Assembly (NCBI GenBank): GCA_965216155.1
Contig: CBDCFD010000005.1
Span: forward strand, 434,001-498,000
From: CATOSP01 sp965216155
Lineage (GTDB): Bacteria > Chloroflexota > Dehalococcoidia > Lucifugimonadales > UBA3495
DNA: 64,000 bases
Direction of reading: 5' to 3'
Under the pieces are notes generated by a model, which saw only the letters and a list, made by a program, of their open reading frames with translations, was not told the origin of the DNA and ran no database searches. The position numbers and the translations under genes are program-made. The stretch's first letter is position 1, and every line of letters begins with the position of its first letter. Shown here in pieces: positions 35,535 through 42,603 of the stretch.

Positions 35535-35851
35535 TTTGCCTCCGGCCCCGGGGGGTTGTCTGAACTCTGATTCTTGTGATTAGGGGATTCCGCTGATTCT
35601 ATCCGTCCGAAAAATCATGGCAATCTTGAGAATCACAAAAATCACAGTTCAGACGACGATTAAAAGACCCTCCCCCCTGACACGGCGGCGGTTGCAAAGT
35701 CTTTTCCAACTCGCTCATTGTGAGCCTGTCGGACCATCGGTGGCTTGAACAGGCATCCTTCGACAAGCTCAGGATGAGCAGACACTAATGGGAGGCGTTA
35801 CTTTGCCATCGTCCTGTCGGAATGGATGGGTGATGTTGACTCGTTATTCGT
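35535..35851. other. Gene-free repeat-bearing stretch before the two-gene cassette
   Basis: No gene is supported. The segment contains ATTCCGCTGATTCTA at about 35588, which recurs inverted near 37804, then the left copy of a 63/64-bp direct repeat (35631-35694), and a TTCGACAAGCTCAGGATGAG block at about 35759 of the kind often found as a dispersed intergenic repeat. Confidence 0.5.
35631..35694 (+). repeat. Left copy of a 64-bp direct repeat flanking the two-gene cassette
   Basis: It begins AATCACAAAAATCACAGTTC and ends GGCGGCGGTTG. The second copy at 37823-37885 differs only by one C fewer in a C-run and one A-to-G change. The 2.1-kb segment between the copies holds the 37045-37455 and 35852-37048 genes. 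Confidence 0.85.
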
Positions 35852-37048
35852 TTACAGTGAATCGCTCGAGAGTGCGGGTTGTTCCAGTACGGTTATGTGC
35901 CGCAGGTTCAGCGCAGGCTTTCTGCGCGACCCCTTTCTACCCGCTGGTCTCCTCTCCTCCAGACATTCGAACCTGTATGCCGCATCTATCACCAGGTGGC
36001 TGAGACTGGGACCGTCTTCTTTGACAGTGCCTTCCCTGACACCTTGTTCGTAGTCTCTTATCCGCCATCGTCCGTTCGGTTCGTCGGCCATTTCCAGGGC
36101 GCCCTCGAGGATTACCTCCTCTTGGTTGTCGTCACTAATGGCCTCGTCCAAGACTCTAGGCAGTTCTCTCGCGAGCATCTGCACTCTGCCTAGAGGGAGA
36201 GCTTGGTGGGACGGTCTCTTGCTTTGCGGAGCAGCCCACGTGTAGCTGAAGCCGGTGTCCCTGATTCTGAGGAAGTTCATAAGCTTCAGATACGCGGTGG
36301 CCATCTTTGGGTCGTATTGCTCAAGGGCAACACGTGCTTCATCGGGGGTCGAGGTTGTTTTGAATAGGCTATCCAGTTGTTCAAGCGCTTTGGCCAGGAG
36401 AGATTCTCCGTCGATATCGGGCCCGTGTGCTCCCTGGAAAGTGACTATCGTCGACCCCCGCGAGAGTTCGATTGCGTCCAGTTGGTGGGCATTTCGAGAT
36501 CTTCGGAGGTTGCTGCCCTCGAGTTCCAATTCTTTAGCGGCCTGCTCTACAGCGTAGCGCGTGAGTGTTTGGACGTGCTCTATCAGCCCGCTGAGGGTGG
36601 TGGCCCTCACACGTTGCTCGTCCGCAGCCTCAGGGGGGTCTATAGCAACCTGGAGGACAACATGGCCTCTTTCCCTGGCTCTGGTGGTAACTTCATGGTC
36701 GACTTCCGCCCCGGTAGTGAAGAGCCCGGGCTTGGGCAGGTACTTGTCAGGGATGGAGTCCCCGTGTTGAGCGTTGAGTTTGAGAGGCTCGTCGAAATCA
36801 GTTACTTCGGCCAAGTACCATCCGTAGATGGCGGAGTTCTTCAATAGGTCTCTGAGGTCAGTTCCGCCGCTTGTGAACAGACGGAGTTGCTCAGGTCCGC
36901 AACCTGCTAGGAGGTACGTGTCAGCATCTTCTCCTGTTGTCAGGAGGAAGGCCACGTAGGTGCCGCCTATTGGGTCCTTGGCTTCGAATAGTTGGATTCC
37001 GTCGTTGTAGTCCAGTGTCCTGGTGTAGCGGATTCTTTCGGTTATCAT
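35852..37048 (-). CDS. Conserved-looking protein of unknown function (398 aa), second gene of a coupled pair
   Basis: No family is firmly recognised; the N-terminal half (YNDGIQLFEAKDPIGGTYVA, then DTYLLAGCGPEQLRLFTSG) resembles DUF6575-type proteins from memory only. The rest is acidic and mixed alpha/beta, with a VVLQVAIDPPEAADEQRVRA strand, a helical EHVQTLTRYAVEQAAKELE segment, an STIVTFQGAHG motif and a C-terminal RWRIRDYEQGVREG piece. There are no membrane helices or signal peptide. The start is placed at 37048, where ATGA overlaps the stop of the upstream gene; the frame runs on to 37102 within that gene. The overlap means translational coupling and suggests that both products act together. 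Confidence 0.7.
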   Translation of the reverse strand: MITERIRYTRTLDYNDGIQLFEAKDPIGGTYVAFLLTTGEDADTYLLAGCGPEQLRLFTSGGTDLRDLLKNSAIYGWYLAEVTDFDEPLKLNAQHGDSIPDKYLPKPGLFTTGAEVDHEVTTRARERGHVVLQVAIDPPEAADEQRVRATTLSGLIEHVQTLTRYAVEQAAKELELEGSNLRRSRNAHQLDAIELSRGSTIVTFQGAHGPDIDGESLLAKALEQLDSLFKTTSTPDEARVALEQYDPKMATAYLKLMNFLRIRDTGFSYTWAAPQSKRPSHQALPLGRVQMLARELPRVLDEAISDDNQEEVILEGALEMADEPNGRWRIRDYEQGVREGTVKEDGPSLSHLVIDAAYRFECLEERRPAGRKGSRRKPALNLRHITVLEQPALSSDSL

Positions 37049-37455
37049 GGCGTACACTCTGAGCAATGGTCCAGAATATTGTAATCGCATAGAGGCCACC
37101 ACGTGGAATGGTGGATTTTCCCCTGTCTGATGGGTCCGGACCCGGGTACGACGTTCACCATGCAGGGTATCTTGTTCGCAAGGGTCCTGTACTTAGTTTG
37201 GTTCTCAGCCGCCGCTAGTGTGTCGAATAGGGATACGCCTTTGGCTGTACATTCGTCTTTTAATCTTGGTCTGCGCCCTGGCTGGATTTTCCATACCGAG
37301 TCGAAATCCGTTTCCGTGGGTGGGAACTGGTCTACGAGTCTGAAAAATATAGTGGGTTCGTCTACTTCCTGTGCTTCCGCAGGCGGACAATTCGCAGGCA
37401 GGTTTTCCCGGTATGGCACACTTTTTCTCTGGTCGTCTGTGGGTTGGTCCGTCAC
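37045..37455 (-). CDS. Small protein of unknown function (136 aa), first gene of a coupled pair
   Basis: The gene starts with GTG and overlaps the next gene by ATGA. The sequence reads ENLPANCPPAEAQEVDEPTI, FFRLVDQFPPTETDFDSV, then a DECTAKGVSLFDTLA segment and near the end GPIRQGKIHHSTWWPLCDYN. Several Cys and His residues (NCPP, DECTAKG, HHSTWW, CDYNILDHC) could bind a metal. I do not recognise the family, though the motif spacing looks conserved rather than random. The pair lies alone between repeats, as a mobile cassette would. Confidence 0.65.
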   Translation of the reverse strand: MTDQPTDDQRKSVPYRENLPANCPPAEAQEVDEPTIFFRLVDQFPPTETDFDSVWKIQPGRRPRLKDECTAKGVSLFDTLAAAENQTKYRTLANKIPCMVNVVPGSGPIRQGKIHHSTWWPLCDYNILDHCSECTP

Positions 37456-37672
37456 CCGAGGAATCCCGTTGAAGCATTACGGGTCCAGATAGGTTGTGGT
37501 GGTGGTCCGTTCCTCAAGCGGCGCTTTTGGTAACGGTCCGCTTTCCTTGACTAGTCGAACTCTAGCTTGGACTGGGGGCCGTTCGTATGCCCTGACTCTT
37601 AGCCTGATCTTTGGTGATTAAGGCACATCATACACGTTCTCGCCTTGTTGGTCCCTGGACTGGATACGGGGC

Positions 37673-37800
37673 GAAAATTGCGAAACGTTGTGCTTCGCTA
37701 GATACTGGACTGTAGCACTACGAAAATACCAACTCGTCTTTCCCGCGAAAGCGGGAATCCAGAGCTATCGTAGTGGATTCCCGCTTTCGCGGGAAAGACG
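37673..37800. repeat. Dispersed palindromic element (MITE/REPIN-like), copy A
   Basis: The right part is an exact inverted repeat: 37735-37761 pairs with 37774-37800 (27 bp, 12-base loop). The left part (37673-37734) starts GAAAATTGCGAAAC. The whole 37673-37761 portion recurs inverted at 39790-39878 at about 90 % identity by eye, so the element is roughly 130 bp. The two copies bracket the terminase gene. Confidence 0.8.
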
Positions 37801-37822
37801 CATAGAATCAGCGGAATCATCC

Positions 37823-37885
37823 AATCACAAAAATCACAGTTCAGACGACGATTAAAAGACCCTCCCCCTGACGCGGCGGCGGTTG
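37823..37885 (+). repeat. Right copy of the 63-bp direct repeat
   Basis: This is the near-perfect partner of 35631-35694 (one indel in a C-run and one substitution). Both copies sit at the outer edges of the two-gene cassette segment. Confidence 0.85.
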
Positions 37886-37979
37886 ACACGTCCGATTACC
37901 GGAGTCTAGTGTGAATTTGCGGGGACGGACCCGGCGCGGAGCCGGACCGTCCCTGTATTTTTCGCCGAGGTGATCGCCG

Positions 37980-38165
37980 TTGCGCTGCCGACGTTGTGGC
38001 TCTCCAGACCTGTTCGCCCTCGAGAAACGGCTGGCCGAGGACAACCTGGTCCTCCGCTGCCGGGAGTGCGGGTTCCTCTTCAACCCGCCTGTCCATTTTC
38101 CAACGACCAACCCCGGCGGTGGCCGGGCCGGCGCCCCTCGTTCCCGCTGGAACGGGGTGGAGTAG
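37980..38165 (+). CDS. Small zinc-ribbon protein (61 aa)
   Basis: Two CxxC knuckles are present, RCRRCGSPDL and LRCRECGFLFN, separated by an 18-residue linker. That is a typical zinc ribbon of the kind found next to phage terminase genes. The start is TTG with GAGGTG 11 bases upstream. It ends 6 bases before the terminase gene. It could be a terminase accessory or DNA-binding factor, but this is inferred only from position. Confidence 0.6.
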   Translation: MRCRRCGSPDLFALEKRLAEDNLVLRCRECGFLFNPPVHFPTTNPGGGRAGAPRSRWNGVE

Positions 38166-38171
38166 CCCGGC

Positions 38172-39533
38172 ATGTGCGGCGCATTAGGCGCATTAACCGA
38201 AGAAAAGCTGATGCCGTTGGCGTTTGCCAGGGACGTACTGGGGGTCCGGCTGTGGAGCAAGCAGGAGGAAGTCCTGACTGCCCTGCCGTCCCGCCGCCGC
38301 GTGGCCGTCAAGTCGGGCAACGGCCTGGGCAAGGGCTATTGCGCGGCCGTCGCCGTTCTGTGGTTCCTGTACTACCACGACCCGGGCATCGTGTTGAGCA
38401 CCGCGCCGACCTTCCGGCAGGTCCGGCATATCCTGTGGCGGCAGGTCCACCGGCTGTACCGGGGCGCGGCCGACGTTCTGGGCGGGAAGATGCTGGACAC
38501 CCGCTGGGAGCTTGCCGACGACCGTTACGCCATTGGTCTCTCCGCCGACAGCGCGGACCAGTTTCAGGGGTTCCACAGCGAGAACATGTTCATCGTGGTG
38601 GACGAGGCCGAAGGCGTCAGCGAGGAGATCTACGAGGCTATCGAAGCCGTGATGACCTCGGCTTCGCCAAGGCTGTTGCTGATCGGCAACCCCACCACCA
38701 TCACCGGGGCATTCCGCCGCGCCTTCCACCAGGAGCGCAACCTCTACTACACGGTCAGCATCTCGGCCCTGGACAGCCCCAACGTCAAGCAGGGAAGGGT
38801 CGTCATTCCCGGTCTCGCCACGCCGGCCTGGGTGCAGGAGCGAAAGGAGACCTGGGGAGAGAATAACCCCATATACCGGGCCAGGGTGCTGGGCGAGTTC
38901 CCCGGCCAGGAAGAGGACACGTTGATCAAGCTGTCGGACATCGAGGCGGCGGTCTATGCCCCGGATGCTTCCGGACCCGCGGACCGCCCTCGCGAGAATG
39001 TGGGAGACGTTGTGCTCGCCGTTGACGTGGCCCGCTTCGGCTCGGACAGCAGCGTTATCCTGCGCCGCCGGGGAGACCGGGTGGAGGAAATCAAGGCCTA
39101 TCACGGGCTGGATACTATGCAGCTTGTGGGCCGCGTGGTGGCGGCCGTCCTGGAGTCGTCGCCCCGCCGCACCTACATCGACGAAATCGGCGTGGGCGCG
39201 GGGGTGGTGGACCGGCTGAAGGAGCTGGGGTACGACGTCCGGGGGGTCAACGTGGCCCGGAAAGCCCGGCAGGACAATCATTATGCCAACCAACGCGCCG
39301 AGGGCTACTGGCGTTTGAGAGAACTGTTCGAGTCGGGGAGGATCAGCATCCCCTCCGACAGCCAGCTTGTGGGAGAGTTGGCCGCCATGCGCTTCGACTG
39401 CGACCAACGCGGCAGAGTGCGCATGGAGGGTAAGGACATCATGCGGCGGAGGGGCCTGCCCTCGCCGGACAAGGCCGACGCGTTGATGCTGGCGTTTCTG
39501 GAGCCTTCCAACCGGGTCACATTGTGGACCTGA
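38172..39533 (+). CDS. Phage terminase large subunit (453 aa)
   Basis: The N-terminal ATPase has a Walker A-like VKSGNGLGKG near residue 45, an LSTAPTFRQVRHILWRQV motif, Walker B MFIVVDEAEGV near residue 150 and motif III LLIGNPTT. The C-terminal RNase-H-like nuclease begins VVLAVDVARFGSDSSVI and has the second acidic site in RTYIDEIGVGAG and a third in SPDKADALML. It would package phage DNA into proheads. The sequence is complete without frameshift, in contrast with neighbours. Only the portal gene accompanies it; capsid, protease and tail genes are missing, so this is a phage remnant or a satellite. Confidence 0.92.
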   Translation: MCGALGALTEEKLMPLAFARDVLGVRLWSKQEEVLTALPSRRRVAVKSGNGLGKGYCAAVAVLWFLYYHDPGIVLSTAPTFRQVRHILWRQVHRLYRGAADVLGGKMLDTRWELADDRYAIGLSADSADQFQGFHSENMFIVVDEAEGVSEEIYEAIEAVMTSASPRLLLIGNPTTITGAFRRAFHQERNLYYTVSISALDSPNVKQGRVVIPGLATPAWVQERKETWGENNPIYRARVLGEFPGQEEDTLIKLSDIEAAVYAPDASGPADRPRENVGDVVLAVDVARFGSDSSVILRRRGDRVEEIKAYHGLDTMQLVGRVVAAVLESSPRRTYIDEIGVGAGVVDRLKELGYDVRGVNVARKARQDNHYANQRAEGYWRLRELFESGRISIPSDSQLVGELAAMRFDCDQRGRVRMEGKDIMRRRGLPSPDKADALMLAFLEPSNRVTLWT

Positions 39534-39597
39534 GCCGCGAGAAGAGATTAGGTTGTGTTGACATTTGCGATATGGGACGATTCGGCATACTCCATTT

Positions 39598-39693
39598 CGT
39601 CTTTCCCGCGAAGGCGGGAATCCAGAGGCGTTATCAGCCAATTACGTTCTCTTTACCTGGACGTTCCTGGATTCCCGCTTTCGCGGAAAAAAG
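39598..39693. repeat. Palindromic repeat between terminase and portal, degenerate copy
   Basis: The left arm CGTCTTTCCCGCGAAGGCGG (from 39598) and a right arm TGGATTCCCGCTTTCGCGG (from about 39668) enclose about 40 unrelated bases. It is a looser relative of the palindrome at 37735-37800. The 370-base gap 39534-39903 holds only these repeats plus the portal leader, and no gene. Confidence 0.7.
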
Positions 39694-39751
39694 AGAAATG
39701 TCAACAGAACCTAGTAGAAGAGAAAATTGCGAAACTCCACTGCCCCCATCC

Positions 39752-39878
39752 GTCGCTCCCGCGAAAGCGGGAGCCCAGAGCTATCGTAGTGGATTCCCGC
39801 TTTCGCGGGAAAGACGAGTTGGTATTATCGTAGCGATACAGGCCAATATCTGGCGAAGCATAAGGTTTCGCAATTTTC
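39752..39878. repeat. Dispersed palindromic element (MITE/REPIN-like), copy B, inverted
   Basis: This is the reverse-oriented copy of the 37673-37800 element. It starts with the palindrome (CGTCGCTCCCGCGAAAGCGG at 39757) and ends with GTTTCGCAATTTTC at 39865-39878, the inverted counterpart of the GAAAATTGCGAAAC end of copy A. A second GAAAATTGCGAAAC lies at about 39721, so element ends occur on both sides of this palindrome. Confidence 0.75.
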
Positions 39879-39903
39879 TCAGTAGAAGAGATGAGGAGAA
39901 AAG

Positions 39904-41262
39904 ATGACGAGGATTCACCGCCCGAAATGGCCCACTCTGGCCCGGAAACATTTTTCCCCGCTGAGCGCCGCCGCCCGCCGCTTCCGCCAGGGCGCGGCCT
40001 CCTTGTTCCATGCCGTCCCGGAGGCGGTCGTACACCAAAGGTCAAACCGCGCCGCCGCCGGGGACCTTGACTGGATGGTTGGGTACAGCGGCGCAGGGAA
40101 CGGCTGGGCCAGGACGGAGTACGGCCATTACTACGCCGGTTCCGCGCCCGTCTATTCGGCCATCAAGCTGCGCGCCGACGCCCTCACCCGCGCCCCCGTG
40201 GTTGTCCACCGGCTGAACGCCGAGGGCATCGGGACGCCGGTGGGACCGTCGCACCCGGTGCAGCGGCTCCTTGACCGGGTTAACCCCTGGTACACCCGCG
40301 GCGACCTGTGGCGGGCCACCGAGATTTACCTGGACCTGTGGGGCGCGGCGTTCTGGGCGTTGGAGCGGGACCGGAACGGGGAATGGGAGATATGGGCGCT
40401 CCGCCCGGACCGCGTGAAGGTCTTGCCCGACCCGCAGCGCTACATCCGCGGGTTCGTTTACCAGGGGCGGAACGGCCCGGTGGCATACACCCCGGACGAG
40501 ATAGTATGGCTGCGGTACTTCAACCCGCTGGACGAATACGCCGGGCTGTCGCCCCTGGCCCCGGCGCGGATGGCGGTGAATATGGGCAAGGACGGCCTGC
40601 GCTTCAACCGCAATTTCCTGCGAAATTCGGCCCGTCCCGACTTCGTCCTGTTGACCAACGAGAGTATGAACGACGTGGAGGTCGAGGAGTTCTACAACCG
40701 TTGGGATGCCCGGCACCGGGGCCCGTCCAACCCCAGCCGCCCGGCAATCGCCAGCTTCGTGCGCGACATCAAGACCCTGGGGTTCAGTCACCGCGACATG
40801 GAGTTCATCCAGGGGCTGCGCTGGAGCCTGGAGGACGTGAGCCGCGTCTACGGTGTGCCAAAGCCGCTCCTTTCCGACCTGGAGCGGGCCACTTTTGCCA
40901 ACATCAACGCCTCGGAGCGTATGTTCTGGCGCAACACGATGCTGCCGCAGACGGGCTTTCTGGAGGAACAGATCAACCGGATGCTGCTGCCCAGGTTGGG
41001 TTACACGGGCCTACAGATCAAATTCGACCTGAGCGGCATCGAGGCGTTGCGGGAGGACGAGAACAGCAAGGTTGCCCGCGAGGCCCAGCTATTGGACCGT
41101 GGAGTCCTGACCATCAACGAAGTGCGCCGCTCAAGGGACCTCCCCGACGTCCCCTGGGGAGACACCTGGGCCAGGGCGCCGCATCCGGCCCCACCGGCCC
41201 AACAAAGCCCTCCATCGGAGCTGTCCGCCAATCCACTGGAACGAATTGACGTCAATCAGTGA
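39904..41262 (+). CDS. Phage portal protein, HK97-like (452 aa)
   Basis: Portal features appear in order: YYAGSAPVYSAIKLRADALT (the conserved 'VYSAIxxxAxxxA' helix), LLDRVNPWYTRGDLWRAT, a WALRPDRVKVLPDP strand, the DEIVWLRYFNPLDEYAGLSP motif, and the stem region RGPSNPSRPAI with FSHRDMEFIQGLRWS. The C-terminal part (EEQINRMLLPRLG) matches the crown helices. The start ATG follows GAGGAGA. Portals form the dodecameric DNA gate of tailed-phage capsids. No downstream capsid gene follows; two small non-phage genes come next. Confidence 0.9.
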   Translation: MTRIHRPKWPTLARKHFSPLSAAARRFRQGAASLFHAVPEAVVHQRSNRAAAGDLDWMVGYSGAGNGWARTEYGHYYAGSAPVYSAIKLRADALTRAPVVVHRLNAEGIGTPVGPSHPVQRLLDRVNPWYTRGDLWRATEIYLDLWGAAFWALERDRNGEWEIWALRPDRVKVLPDPQRYIRGFVYQGRNGPVAYTPDEIVWLRYFNPLDEYAGLSPLAPARMAVNMGKDGLRFNRNFLRNSARPDFVLLTNESMNDVEVEEFYNRWDARHRGPSNPSRPAIASFVRDIKTLGFSHRDMEFIQGLRWSLEDVSRVYGVPKPLLSDLERATFANINASERMFWRNTMLPQTGFLEEQINRMLLPRLGYTGLQIKFDLSGIEALREDENSKVAREAQLLDRGVLTINEVRRSRDLPDVPWGDTWARAPHPAPPAQQSPPSELSANPLERIDVNQ

Positions 41263-41335
41263 AGCGTTGCGGTCTGGGAATTTACACAAGGGGAGTCAGC
41301 TTTTAGAATAGGTTATCATTTAACCAGGCGGGGAA

Positions 41336-41668
41336 ATGACAGAACAGTTTGATATTCATAGCGGCTCCGCATCGACCAAGGGGGTGCGCGTCGTTCCAGC
41401 CCGGTATTCATGGGACGACTCCTGGGAATTGATTGCCGACCTGCCAATTGAAGTCAGCGCTTCCCGGAAAGAAACGCTGACTACTACATACTTGACGGCG
41501 CAGGAATACGGGGCGGGAGACTCGCTCGAAGCGGCAATACAAGACCTTTTGACATCCTTGAGCGATTACTACGAGTCCTTAGAAGCCCGCGAGGATAGGT
41601 TGGAGCCATCGGCGGGAGAAGACCTGAAGATACTCCGCAAGCTAATCCGGCCGAAGTCCACCGCTTAG
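41336..41668 (+). CDS. Small protein, HicB-like antitoxin candidate (110 aa)
   Basis: The sequence has an SWELIADLPIEVSASRKE strand region, an LTAQEYGAGDSLEAAIQDLL segment that resembles the HicB 'GDTxEEAlxxi' turn and helix, and a helical, charged tail. No DNA-binding domain is obvious. It is followed 1 base later by the next gene, so the two are an operon. The HicB likeness is a weak pattern match; an unrelated small protein is possible. Confidence 0.5.
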   Translation: MTEQFDIHSGSASTKGVRVVPARYSWDDSWELIADLPIEVSASRKETLTTTYLTAQEYGAGDSLEAAIQDLLTSLSDYYESLEAREDRLEPSAGEDLKILRKLIRPKSTA

Positions 41669-41669
41669 C

Positions 41670-41936
41670 GTGGACTTCAGGGACTTGCAGAGGGAGTTGC
41701 GGCGCAAGTTGGGAGCGGACGAAGATAGACGCTCCCATCATGTATTTTATTGGATGACGATTGATGGCTTGGACTACAGGGTGGCGAAGTTTTCTCATTC
41801 GAGCCGCGGCCAAGCGCCCGATTTCGTCGTTTCCGACACGGCCAGACGGCTGAAATTAAGCAGGGCGGAACTCGAGAATCTGGTTGATTGCACACTGAGC
41901 GGGACCCGGTTCCGGGAACTGTGGACAACCCGCTAG
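41670..41936 (+). CDS. Small protein, HicA-like toxin candidate (88 aa)
   Basis: It starts with GTG directly after the upstream stop. The core DEDRRSHHVFYWMTIDGLDY and VAKFSHSSRGQAPD has the 'SHHxFx...dG...xSHs' arrangement reminiscent of HicA mRNA interferases, where a His is catalytic. LKLSRAELENLVDCTLSG follows, which is longer than the usual HicA tail. With its partner it forms a toxin-antitoxin-like pair, a common resident of phage remnants. The assignment is tentative. Confidence 0.5.
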   Translation: MDFRDLQRELRRKLGADEDRRSHHVFYWMTIDGLDYRVAKFSHSSRGQAPDFVVSDTARRLKLSRAELENLVDCTLSGTRFRELWTTR

Positions 41937-42039
41937 TTTTGCCCCCTGCCACCCCTGCTCATCACACCAGGTACTTCTGGAACCAGGCCGGGGGAAGTCC
42001 ACCCGAACGCCCCTGGCCCGAAAGCGGGGGCAATCAGGA

Positions 42040-42603
42040 CTAGCGCGGGAATATGTCCCTTACCGGGCAGGTGAAACCGGGGAGGACGGTCCCGCCGTCC
42101 AGCCGGTCTTGCTCCCCCAGCAGCACGGGAGGGCCGGACGCGGGATGGACTTCCACGGTGCGGGACTCGGGGAATACGACCCAGACTATCCCAACGCCGA
42201 AGCGCAGCCACATCTGGGATTTGTCGTTGACCGCCGCCAGGCTGTCGGAGGGAGAGGCAATTTCAACCACCAGGTCGGTCACCCCATCGTAGAATCCCGG
42301 AACGTCGATGTCCAGCGGCAGCTTTTCAGCGGAGATGTACCCGATGTCCGGCTCCCGCACCGTGTCGGGGCCGAGCTCCAGCAGCATCCCGGCGTCGGAA
42401 GCGACAAGCCGGCCCAGGCTTTGGGATAGAATGAAATTCCCCAAGAGGATGACCAGTCTTGTCACGATCTCGCCGTGCCTGATACCTGCTGACACTTTCT
42501 CTATCAGCACCCCCCTTATCAACTCGCCGCCTATACCCTCGCTAGAGAGGCGGAGCAGGTCGTCTGCCGTCAGCAGTTTTGAGGTTGTCTTCGATGTCGT
42601 CAT
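42040..42603 (-). CDS. Uma2-family restriction-endonuclease-fold protein (187 aa)
   Basis: The PD-(D/E)XK core typical of Uma2 (DUF820) is present: VREPDIGYIS, DLVVEIASPSDSLAAVNDKS and the closing WLRFGVGIVWVVFPESRTVEV. The start is set at 42603, where ATGA overlaps the stop of the S9 peptidase gene; the same frame is open far upstream but only as an out-of-frame shadow of the peptidase. Uma2 proteins are numerous in cyanobacteria and Chloroflexi, and their function is unclear (a putative endonuclease). Coupling to a peptidase gene is unusual. Confidence 0.85.
   Translation of the reverse strand: MTTSKTTSKLLTADDLLRLSSEGIGGELIRGVLIEKVSAGIRHGEIVTRLVILLGNFILSQSLGRLVASDAGMLLELGPDTVREPDIGYISAEKLPLDIDVPGFYDGVTDLVVEIASPSDSLAAVNDKSQMWLRFGVGIVWVVFPESRTVEVHPASGPPVLLGEQDRLDGGTVLPGFTCPVRDIFPR

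Larger units (their letters stand above)
37456..37979. other. Gene-free stretch with a palindromic element and the right direct repeat
   Basis: No gene is supported here. The stretch contains the promoter side of the two-gene cassette (37456-37660), the palindromic element at 37673-37800, and the right copy of the 63-bp direct repeat at 37823-37885. Then a GC-rich leader with GAGGTGATCG precedes the zinc-ribbon gene. Confidence 0.5.

Noticed and set aside
38193..39641. Minus-strand frame of 482 codons opposite the terminase
   Set aside because: Shadow of the terminase gene, which has all catalytic motifs.
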